The notes beneath the pieces were generated by a model. It did no database searches. It saw only the letters and a program-made list of their open reading frames with translations, and was not told the origin of the DNA. From Panicum virgatum (lineage: Eukaryota > Streptophyta > Magnoliopsida > Poales > Poaceae): DNA of 64,000 bases. Shown piece by piece: positions 47,018 to 55,983 of this stretch; the stretch's first letter is position 1; each line of letters starts with the position of its first letter. The DNA lies in the NCBI RefSeq assembly GCF_016808335.1, contig NC_053153.1, positions 31,503,590 through 31,567,589 of the forward strand. Reading direction: 5' to 3'. Position numbers and translations under genes: made by a program.

Positions 47018-48270
47018 AGAGCCGATATCTTCAATTACCTGAAGGATTCGGCTCGGGGGGCACCTAGAAGGATAAGACTCAAGGCCATGAAGTATGTTCT
47101 GATAGGGGATAACATGTTCTACAGGACCTTGGAAGGACTACTGCTTAAATGTCTGGGACCTTCAGAGTCAAATCGGCTCCTGCATGAGGTTCATGATGGA
47201 GCCTGCGGTACTCATCAATCGGCTCACAAGATGAAGTGGCTGATTAGGCGATCTGGTTATTACTGGCCCACTATGCTTGAAGATTGTTTCAAATATTACA
47301 AAGGATGTCAGGCATGTCAGAGGTTTGGCAAAATTCAGATAGTGCTAGCGTCAGTAATGAATCCTATCATCAAACCGTGGCCATTCAGAGGCTGGGCCAT
47401 GGACATGATTGGTCAGATCAACCCGTCGTCTAGCAAGGGTCACCAATGGGTCTTAGCTGCCACAGATTATTTCACAAAGTGGGTGGAGGCAGTACCCATG
47501 AGGTCAGTAGCGTCAAGAGATGTGATCAGCTTTGTCAAAGAGCACATCATCCACAGATTTGGAATTCCTCAGACTATTACGACCGATGGAGGATCGGTCT
47601 TTATATCGGAGGAATTCAGGAAGTTTGCCGATGACATGGGAATTAAGTTGATCAGATCATCTCCATATTATGCCCAAGCTAATGGACAGGCTGAAGCATC
47701 CAACCAGAGCCTCATCAAGTCATAAAGAGAAAGATCGATGAATATCCTAGGCGCTGGCATGAGGTGTTATCAGAAGCTTTGTGGGCATATCGTATTTCAT
47801 GTCATGGGTCCACCAAGACGTCGCCGTACCATTTAGTCTACGGCCAAGACATTGTGTTACCATGGGAGATAACGGCCGGATCAAGGCGTGTCGAGTTCCA
47901 GAATGATCTGACAACTGAACAGTATGCAGCCTTGATGAATGACAATGTGGAGGACCTGACAGAGCTAAGGCTTTGGTCGCTGGAGAAGATCAAAGAAAAT
48001 AAGGCTAAAGTTGCTCGCGCATACAACAAGAAGGTTAAGCCGAAGAATTTCCAGATTGGAGATTTGGTTTGGGAGGCAGTTTTACCATTGGGAACTAAAG
48101 ATAGAAAATATGGCAAGTGGTCTCCAACTTGGCACGGGCCGTACAAGGTTGATCAGGTTTTGCCTGGGAATGCATACATGCTCGAGGAATTGGACGGTGT
48201 CAAGTTTCCTGTCACTGTCAATGGTCAACACCTCAAGAGGTATTTCCCGAGCATGTGGGAAAGCGAGTAA
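47018..48270 (+). pseudogene. TAT-4 integrase, one frameshift
   Basis: The HHCC domain (LLHEVHDGACGTHQSAHKM, KGCQACQRFG) and the core with AMDMIGQI, TITTDGGSVF and NGQAEASNQSL keep the D,D,E residues. A frameshift at about 47723 breaks the frame. It then reads LSEALWAYRISCHGSTKTSP to the C-terminal SPTWHGPYKVDQVLPGNAYM and ends at 48268 (PSMWESE, stop). There is no chromodomain, as expected for Tat. Confidence 0.9.
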
Positions 48271-48308
48271 CAAGAGCCGATGAGATCCATCTAGCTGTAA
48301 TCATGATA

Positions 48309-48491
48309 GGCCAACACGTTGAGTTGGCCGGTAAAAAAAATGATGACAGGCCAACACGTTGAGTTGGCCAGTAAAAAAAATGATGACGGGCCAACACGTT
48401 GAGTTGGCCAGTAAAAAAAATGATGACAGGCCAACACGTTGAGTTGGCCAGTAAAAAAAAGAGAAGGGGCCAACACGTTGAGTTGGCTAGT
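48309..48491. repeat. Five tandem 40-bp hairpin units at the convergent gene ends
   Basis: Units start at about 48309, 48349, 48389, 48429 and 48469. The period is exactly 40 bp for the first four and 40-41 for the last. Each unit has stem GGCCAAC, loop ACGTTGA, stem GTTGGCC, then a GTAAAAAAAA run and ATGATGACA. The last copy has one change in the 3' stem (GTTGGCT). The array lies 38 bp after the sense integrase stop and 113 bp before the end of the antisense gene. Confidence 0.95.
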
Positions 48492-48603
48492 AAAATATAT
48501 ATAAAAAGCAAGACAGCCGATGTCTAACCATAGACTTAAGATGTTTTTAAAACAGTTACAAGTTTTAGGTTAACAGGCAGTACTAATTATATCTTGAGCC
48601 TAT
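48492..48603. other. Short spacer between hairpin array and antisense gene end
   Basis: AT-rich DNA. On the minus strand it is the 3' UTR of the antisense gene. No gene seen. Confidence 0.6.
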
Positions 48604-51553
48604 CTACTGGTTCAGGAATTCTTCTATGACATGGATGGCTTCTGTGCGGACGGCGTCTGCTTGTGCTATGATTGCTTCGTCATCCCTGTCATCGCCTGTT
48701 ACTATCTGCCGACTCAAGGTGCTTATCTCTGCAAACTCTGCTTGTATCTGCTTGGCTATTTCCTGGGTTTCTTGTTTGGAGTTTGCAATGGAAGCTTCTT
48801 CGGCCTGGATGAGTTCCTTGGTGGTGCGGAATTTTTCTTCGAGTTCCGCCAGTTCTTTCTTCAGGAGGTCGAGTCGGTTCATGTTGCCAGACACTCAGCT
48901 TTGATATCTAGAGTTGCCTTCTTCTGGTTAAGGGACTTGCACTTTTGGGTAATGTCAGCTTTCAGAGAATCTTGAGAGCGACGTGCTTCCAACCGTTGTT
49001 GTGCTTTATTCACTTCTATCCGAAAGAATGGAAGGTTACTGGCTGGCCAGAGCTTGATTTGCAACGGCTCCGGGAGTTGGGTTTCTATTTGCTCGAAGAT
49101 GTTCTTTATCTTGCTGGAATCATCATCCAGAGCAGTGATCGGAGCAGATAGTAGATCCTTGATGAGTTGAAGCTGATGTGCCAAGTTAGCCGATTGCTGC
49201 AAAGATGATGTCTCCGCTCCAGGGACAGTCAGACCCATTGATGCCGGGTCAAAGGAAAGTAAACCTGAAATGTCAAAATCCTATGGACATATCTAGAGTT
49301 AGAGTAGGATGCATCTATGGAGCTATCGGCTGGTTCAGAATTGGTTTTGTAATGTTACCTGTTCTGAAGAAGTGTTGGGCGGTTCAGGAGCAACCGTCCT
49401 GTTAGAGCTGGTGTTGATGTCAAGAACATCAACCGTATCGGCTTGTTCCTCGTTTGCCTCTATCAGAGTTGCAGTTATCTCATGTTGTACTGGGCTTTCT
49501 GCATTGGAGATGTCTTCAGCTACATCCTTGGAATAGGATTACAGTCAACCAGAGTACATATATATGAAATGAAGAAGAAGTTTTAGAAAGATGAGTTACA
49601 TGGTTGGTGTTGGACTCTGATGGACTCGGAGAAGCTGGTGCTAGTTTCTTGATCACTCGCCTTGCGATCATCTTCCTTTTCTTGGTCAAGACTCGGGGGG
49701 CAACGCTTGCAGAAGTTTGTCTTCGTTTGGAAGCCAACTGAAGTAAGTCTGGCTGAACAGTCATTATCACTTTCTTCATTGTTGGCGATCCTTTGCAGAA
49801 GAGTACATTAGGAGCAGTTGGAAGAAAGTGGAATGGCTCTCCGTTGCTGGTCATAGGTTCTGGACCATCTTGTTGCTGCAAACAGAGTGAGTTAGAATTA
49901 GACAAATGGAAGGATGGATGATCTGGAAAGAGCAAAATGCATAAATTCAGTACCTCTTCCTCGGGGATTACATATTCAGGATCAATCTGCTGCAGTCGAG
50001 GACCTAGAGCTTTCCTGAATACATGTGTTTTCCACATTCCCCACCATGTGCTGAAGCCGATTGATGAGGAGATGAAGGGTAGATCGGCTGGTATTAGGAT
50101 GTGGAGGTCATCAAACATGCTGTAGCATCTTGAACTGGTGAGACCGTCAGGCAGATCGGCTCTGCTCTCCACCAAGTGGTGAATATGGAAGTGGGGAGGG
50201 ACCTGTCCTAGGCCAAATTGCCGAGCTGCTATGGCTGGTTGGTAAGATTCATAACCTGGCTTGATAATTCTATTAGAGGTGCTAATGCCAATAGGTAGGA
50301 AGCCAGGTAGGATCATTAAAGAGTATAAATGCCGAGTGCTGTCGTCATCGGCAAAGTTATCTAATCTGAAGGCAGTTGGGTTCTCAAAGGATTCAGATTC
50401 AGTAAATGGGAAGTAGAGTGGATTATCTAGTCCTTTGTAGAAGATTCTGAACCAATTTGCTGCATCTGCTGAATTTAGTTTACTGCCAGGGAGACTAAAT
50501 AAAGCTTGGCCGTAACTAGTACATCTGATTGGTTTGCCACTCTCATCGGGGAAAGAGTTCTTGGTCAGGCCTTGGAAGTTGGGAATATGGTGCTGGAAGT
50601 ACAGCTGTGCCCACAACTGAATAAACCACCAAGGGCCTCCAGTTCTCAGTTTCTTGTGGTTAAGAAGGTTAGATGTCATCAAATGGAGATATCTATAAGT
50701 TTCTCCAAGGAAGAGTTTGCCTAGGCCGGTGTGATTGCCATGGTCCAGGTGATAGGCCAAGGGAAGATAGTTCTTAGTTGGAGCTAAAGAAGGACCACAG
50801 AAGATGAAGTGCTCTAGCCAAAGATTTAAGAAGGCTGTGTGTTCCTTCTCAGTCACTGGACCTTTTGTTTTCATGTGCTGATTCATGTAAGTGCCCCAGT
50901 TTGTGCAGTTAACTTTGGAAGAAAGTTTGAAGGGGACTTCTGCCATTTTGTGTGCAGCAGGATTAGGAGATCCTATGTCTAGGCCAGTGATCATGGTAAC
51001 ATCTAGCAGAGTAATGGTCATGGGTCCATGACCAAAGAGGAAACAATTCAGAGCATCAGACCAGAAATAGCCGATGGTTTTCAGAAGATTTTCATCTTTG
51101 TCAAGTGGAGACAATGATAAACTAAGTGCATCGGCTATTTTCAAATCCTGCCACAAAGGCATATGAGCTTTTGCTACTCTGCTGTACCATGTAATCCTGC
51201 TCTCAGGGGGATTAGGCCAGGCTCTTAAGCAGTCGGCCCAGAGGTTCAGATCGATGTTTTGACTCACAAAAGGGATCCTATTTGCTTCACAAGAGATCAA
51301 ATCTATGGGGTTTTCATGGGTTTGTGGGCCAAGACAGAAAGATTTTGGATTGGAGGGATGCGGCAGAAGGATGTCTGACACCTGAAGTTCAGAAATTCAG
51401 AAGTATGTGTATGGTGTCATGTTTCAGAGTTTCAGTTTTAGAAGCTTAGTAAGCTGAAGAAAACTAAAGGATTAGGCCGAATAATACCTTCAGGCCGCAG
51501 ATTGCCGCATCATCGATTGCAGAGTTTGTCGTCTGAGCTGCAGAATCTGCCAC
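48604..51553 (-). pseudogene. TAT-4 antisense gene: five-exon plant mobile domain protein
   Basis: Minus-strand exons: 51553-51488, 51381-49954, 49875-49600, 49526-49359 and 49264-48604. Introns are 106, 78, 73 and 94 nt, all GT-AG, and the first three join in phase 0. Exons 1-4 give 646 codons with no stop. The plant mobile domain (Pfam PF10536 family, from memory) spans most of exon 2; PMTITLLDVTMITGL is at about residues 142-156. Exon 5 encodes heptad-rich coiled coil (LDLLKKELAELEEKFRTTKE) but needs two 1-nt shifts, at the exon start and near 48885. The first codon is GTG in the context AACCGTGGCA, where an ATG would be expected. A TATA box lies at 51758-51765. The cellular role of such domains is unclear; some act in silencing or development. 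Confidence 0.82.
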
Positions 51554-51757
51554 GGTTCAGATCTGTTGATTTAGGGTTTGGTTGCTGATGGGTTCTGATT
51601 CGAATTCCGGCTGCGTGGAGAGTTCTTGCTCGAATTTGTAGAGCTTGGTTTTCGAATTATGCTCGGATTTGAGAGTTCGTCGAATTCGGTTCAAGTTGGA
51701 AGTGATACTCTATTCTTGTGCGGGTTGCTTCTAGTTTGAATTTCGTCGGCACTTGGA

Positions 51758-51765
51758 TATTTATA
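51758..51765 (-). promoter_or_regulatory. TATA box of the antisense PMD gene
   Basis: TATAAATA on the minus strand lies 205 bp upstream of the expected start codon at 51553, with a C/A-rich leader lacking long frames between them. It suggests the cargo gene has its own promoter. Confidence 0.6.
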
Positions 51766-51929
51766 GAAGCCTGATGCGTTGCCATCGGCTTTTTGGAAAG
51801 TAGGCGAATGTACACAGAATTGAAGGAAACTTGATTTCATTAAAGGAAAGTTCATTTCAAGGAAAGCCGATTTTACAAAGGAAATAATCCTTCGGCTTTG
51901 TGATTCTACCCCTACAATGCTACCTATTT

Positions 51930-52493
51930 CTACCAGTCGTAGGTGTCTGAATTCCTACGGCGCTTCAAGCTTCGCGACGGTGTGTCTCCGCCATCGTCGT
52001 CGTCATCATCGCCGTCGTCGCCGCTGTTGCTGCCGTCGTCCTCGGTGCTGCTGCTGTTTCGCCTGCCGCCGCTGCTGCTTCCCTCTTCGCTTCCCTCCAT
52101 GGGGGCTTTGAGGAACTGGTGGGGGTTTCCTCCTGCCGCCGTGTCGTCGCTGGAAGAAGAGCCGATCTCTTCGGAGGAGTCGGCTCCTTCCTAGGAGAAG
52201 GCGTCGTCTTCACTGCTCTCCAGTTCCTCTTGGAACAGGAACTGGAGGTCTTCCTCTCCCTCAGTTGTGGGTTCGTCCTCGTCGGTGGCGACCCCGAAGT
52301 TGAACTCCTCTGCATCCCAGTGCAGAGGAGCCAGCGCCTCGTAGGCTGTTGTTGGGTCCCATTTGGGGGTCGGCTCTCGGCTCTCTGAGATAGGATCAAT
52401 GGAGGAGGTGGAAAGGGAAGAAGAGGAAGAGGGAGAAGAGGAAGAAGAGGAATCTCCAAAAGAGTTGGAGCCGGAGGAAGAAGAGATCGCCAT
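51930..52493 (-). pseudogene. TAT-4 second antisense gene: acidic Ser/Asp-rich protein, one stop
   Basis: Minus-strand frame of 188 codons from ATG 52493 (context GCAATGGCG) to TAG at 51930-51932, with a single in-frame TAG at 52191-52193. The N-terminus is Ser-rich (MAISSSSGSNSFGDSSSSS). A conserved-looking core reads PTPKWDPTTAYEALAPLHWD. A long acidic Ser/Glu/Asp tract follows, and the end is basic (SRSLKRRRNSDTYDW), which could act as a nuclear localisation signal. I know of no function. A frame with a similar WDP..AYEA.APLHWD core is common in predicted grass transposon proteins (from memory). Confidence 0.7.
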
Positions 52494-52583
52494 TGCTGGT
52501 GCTGGAGGATTGGGGTTTTTTCTGTGCTACTGGCTTGGGAGGAAGAAGGAGTTTTTGCTATGAAGAAGAGCCGATTCGGGGCG

Positions 52584-52594
52584 AGATTAAATAA
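52584..52594 (-). promoter_or_regulatory. TATA-like box of the acidic antisense gene
   Basis: CTTATTTAATC on the minus strand lies about 95 bp upstream of the ATG at 52493. It is a weak match. Confidence 0.35.
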
Positions 52595-52740
52595 GCGAAA
52601 AGATGGAAGACGGATCGGCAGTTTTCACGTACTACGAGAAGCCAGTTGCAGAGACGTTGCGTCTTCCTTGGTGGTTGCAGTGTGTTTAATAAGCATTAAC
52701 GGGAAGATGAAGCGACAGATTGGTTTTGGAACTATCATTG

Positions 52741-52759
52741 CCAAAACCAGGGGGGCATG
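52741..52759 (+). other. TAT-4 polypurine tract
   Basis: AAACCAGGGGGGCATG lies directly before the 3' LTR. Confidence 0.8.
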
Positions 52760-53976
52760 TGTTATCACCATAAATTAACAGGATTAATTTATGGGCCGAA
52801 AGCAAGATGGGCTTAAAGCAGAAGATTGAAGAAGACTTGTAAATCGGCTCCTGCGTGAGCATCTGGGCGACATGGACAATGTATCCTTAGATTTAGTTTA
52901 AGATTAGAGATAGAGTCCGATCGGGACAAGATTAGTTTAGATTGTTTCCCAAGTCTCCGGACTATAAATATGTACCCTATGTTATTCATGAAAGGAGAGC
53001 GTCATCACGTCTCGCAAACAACAATCTCGGCGCATCGCCAACCCTAATCCTAGGGTTTCATCCAAGTAAGCGCCATGCTGCCCTGATCGCTTCTCGCAAT
53101 CAGGGCAGTGTTGTTCTTGCTTTTACCTTGGTATTACTCGTACTGAAGCATTTTTGATGGCGAGTAATGCTAGTTATCTTGATGTTCGTAGCATGGCTTT
53201 TAGTAGATCTATCGTGCCTTGTTGTTTATCATCTATGAATATCATGTTGTCTCTGTGCAGTCACGTTTCAATCTTATGCTAGTTCTTGTCATATAGGATT
53301 AGTTGCACAGAGACGACATCCTGCTTCTTTCATGTTTTGTAGATCTGATCTGTTACAGTTTGCTCTTGTTCTTAAGAGTTGGCGTAATATCTGCTAGGTT
53401 AGGCCTTGCAAACGGGTTGGACGATCCAGTGGCGTGTTAGATGCTTTGCTTTAGTCTTAACAGGGAATTGATCCGGGAATCGGCTCTTGCTAGTTCTTAG
53501 GCCTCTGTTTTGGTTATGGTTTAGTTATCTGTTACGTTTATTAGGCCCAGTCACGTGTAGGATGTTCCGATCTAGCAGTGAAGCCTTTACCGTTGTGGAT
53601 TAGATCAATTAGATTTAATTGAAGCAGCTTTACAGTTATTCGCTTTAATCATCAATATCCGGATGCAAACAGATCCCATCTGACACCGGGACTCGATCGG
53701 CTCTTTAAAGCCGATGCAAGAGTCGTCCCGGGGAGCTGACTACGGCTCGGACTTATATTTCCACGTGTTTGTGTATGCAGGTCAATCATCGCAAGCACGT
53801 CCACACCTTCCTGATCGGGTATAGGTCAGGTGGCACACCCTGCGTCTTCACAAGCCGCGGCGCGTTGCTGGAATTGCGGGCCGTCGAGGAGGGAGCAGTG
53901 CCTACCAGCACCCCGGCGACCTCCCGGCTCTTCGTGTTGCCTGTCGCTACTCGCCGGTGGGTTTCGACCAACAACA
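52760..53976 (+). mobile_element. TAT-4 3' LTR
   Basis: TGTTATCACC to CCAACAACA, collinear with 40401-41617, followed by the TSD CCTAG at 53977. Confidence 0.92.
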
Positions 53977-53981
53977 CCTAG

Positions 53982-55057
53982 TTTATGGCCAAAAGCAGAT
54001 TAATGATAACATTAGTAAGAAATTTCTTGCTAAAAATAAAATATTGAAATCTTTGGCCGGGCAACTAGAGGGCATAAATTCTATTATTAAAAACCAGTTG
54101 AGCTCCAATAAAATGATAGAACCTCAGGTTGCTCAACTCACCTCATCTTGTCCTAACAATAACTCAGGAAAACTTCCTGGGCAACTAGAAGTTTCTCTTA
54201 AGGAGAATGTTAGTGCGGTGACTACGCGGACAGGTAAGTCCACGCAGGAACCACCATATCCCAAAGATGCAGGATCTCGGCAAAAAGCCATACCCGCCAG
54301 CAATACCTCTGCTGCAGACGAAGATCAGGAGGTGGCCGAAGAGTCCAACACAACTGCTACCCAGGAGGAAATCGTGGAAGCCCCTAGAACTTCACGGGAG
54401 TTTCATGACACTACTGCCTTACCGTTTCCAGAACAGATAAGGAAGCCGGTGGCCGATGAGCAATTCGGCAAGTTCGTCGAGGTAATAAAGAAGTTGTATG
54501 TCAATATACCGCTTCTTGATGCTATGCAGGTCCCAACCTATGCCAAGTACATCAAGGATATACATGGTAACAAGAGAAACCTGCCCACCACCGAGGTCGT
54601 GCAACTCACAGAGGAGTGTAGCGCAGCTATACTCAATCCTCTCCTGGAGAAGAAGAAAGATCTTGGATGCCCCACAATCACATGTTCAATCGGGAGCCAA
54701 CACTTATCGCACCCTCTTTGCGATCTAGGAGCAAGCGTCAGCGTCATGCCTAAGGTAGTTTACGATAAACTAAATTATCATGAGCTTGCCCCTACTGCCA
54801 TGTGCTTGCAACTAGCGGACCAAACGGTCCGTTACCCCGCGGGAATTGCCGTGAACGTCCCGGTAAAAACCCGAAACTTCTTTATTCCATTGATTTCGCC
54901 ATCCTTGACATGGAAGTCGATGCCAAGACGCCTCTCATTCTGGGAAGGCCGTTCTTGAGTACAACAAATGCACACATTGATATTGGAGCAGGAGAAATCT
55001 AGCTCAATATTAATGGGCAAATGGGGAGGTTCGCCTTCAGACCGAAGGTCGAACAAT
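53982..55057 (+). pseudogene. ATH-3 gag C-terminus and protease, then deletion
   Basis: The ATH-3 frame resumes after TAT-4 ([20 protein letters not shown]). A Gln/Glu-rich linker is followed by the Athila protease region: NIPLLDAMQVPTYAKYIKDI, then SHPLCDLGASVSVMPKVVYD with the DLGA active-site variant usual in Athila, near 54718-54735. A frameshift near 54890 is followed by TPLILGRPFLSTTNAHIDIG. The sequence ends at FRPKVEQ, where it joins LTR sequence at 55057/55058. RT and everything after it are absent. Confidence 0.85.
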
Positions 55058-55983
55058 GTCGGTGGACAAGGGGCAGCAGGGCCTAGGCCAGGCCGCCCGG
55101 CCCCAGAAGTCAGCCACTGGAGCTCCCCTTTCACGTGAAGTTCAAGCCAAGTTAGGGGTAGCGTGATCTTGCAGCGGATACCTGATTACTGATCTTGAGC
55201 ACCTATAAATAGCACTTCCCCCTGACTTGTAAACACACACTCAAAGGAGAAATTCTGTCTTCTCAAGTCTAGAGTAGGTTAGTAGTTGGGAGGTAGAATC
55301 GAGTCGAGCTTGTCTCGGGGATCCGGAGTCGTCATCGGAGCTCGATATAAGCTCTTGCATCTTTTCCTTTGACTATTTTAATATAAGTAATCTTCTTTAT
55401 TTACTTGAGTCGGCTTTACTTTCCGCAAGTTATTTATCTTTCCAAGTACTAGTACTTGTCTACGGGAGTAAGTTTTACCTCTAGTTCAATTTAAGTTCTC
55501 TTTCTTGCCTTGTCGGAGTTAGTCTTACGGGTTTTCTCACCTGTACTAGTGTAACTCAAGTTAGTTCACTAGGTTGAGGGGGATTTCTCTTGAAGGCCTC
55601 AAGAGAAATCCTAGTACCGAGAGCAGACATGGTGTCTGACTCAGTGCTAGCTAGGAAGTGTGTTCCACCCCACGGCACCACAGTGGTAGGCGGCAAGTGG
55701 TGACAACCTTGTCCGTCCCTCGTAGTCCACCACGTTCGGGTGCTTTCATAGCAGTAGTTGCCGAAGGAATGTTGGGCTCCCTTCTCATCCCTGTCTGAGC
55801 CCATCTCTTAGGCCGCCTAAGTAAGCTCCTGGTTCCGGCATCAAGATAGAAGCTTAGATTAGTTCTAGTGAGGCTAGCTCAGTAGTTCAAAAGTGTTTCA
55901 AGAGTTCTTTCTCGCTCGTTGTCCTCCCAGCTGCTACCTCTCTAAGGTAAAGAACCTCTTGTGTATCAAGCGGTCATAGACTG

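Larger units (their letters stand above)
40401..53976 (+). mobile_element. TAT-4: complete Tat-lineage element with antisense cargo, TSD CCTAG
   Basis: LTRs at 40401-41617 and 52760-53976 (1217 bp each, about 33 differences by eye, near 2.7%) flank the internal region, with CCTAG at 40396-40400 and 53977-53981. Sense strand: primer site, gag, protease, RT, RNase H, archaeal-type RNase H, integrase. Minus strand, between integrase and the 3' LTR: two cargo genes. The 13.6-kb length is typical of Tat elements with extra frames. It sits in ATH-3 gag. Confidence 0.93.

Noticed and set aside
48309..48491. CRISPR-like or satellite array
   Set aside because: Only five units, spacer-free, in a plant retroelement. 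It is a short local tandem repeat with hairpins.
51943..52459. Arg-, His- and Ser-rich frames overlapping the acidic antisense gene
   Set aside because: Shadow frames of the GAC/GAA/AGC-rich coding strand. The minus frame with ATG, WDP core and NLS-like tail is preferred.
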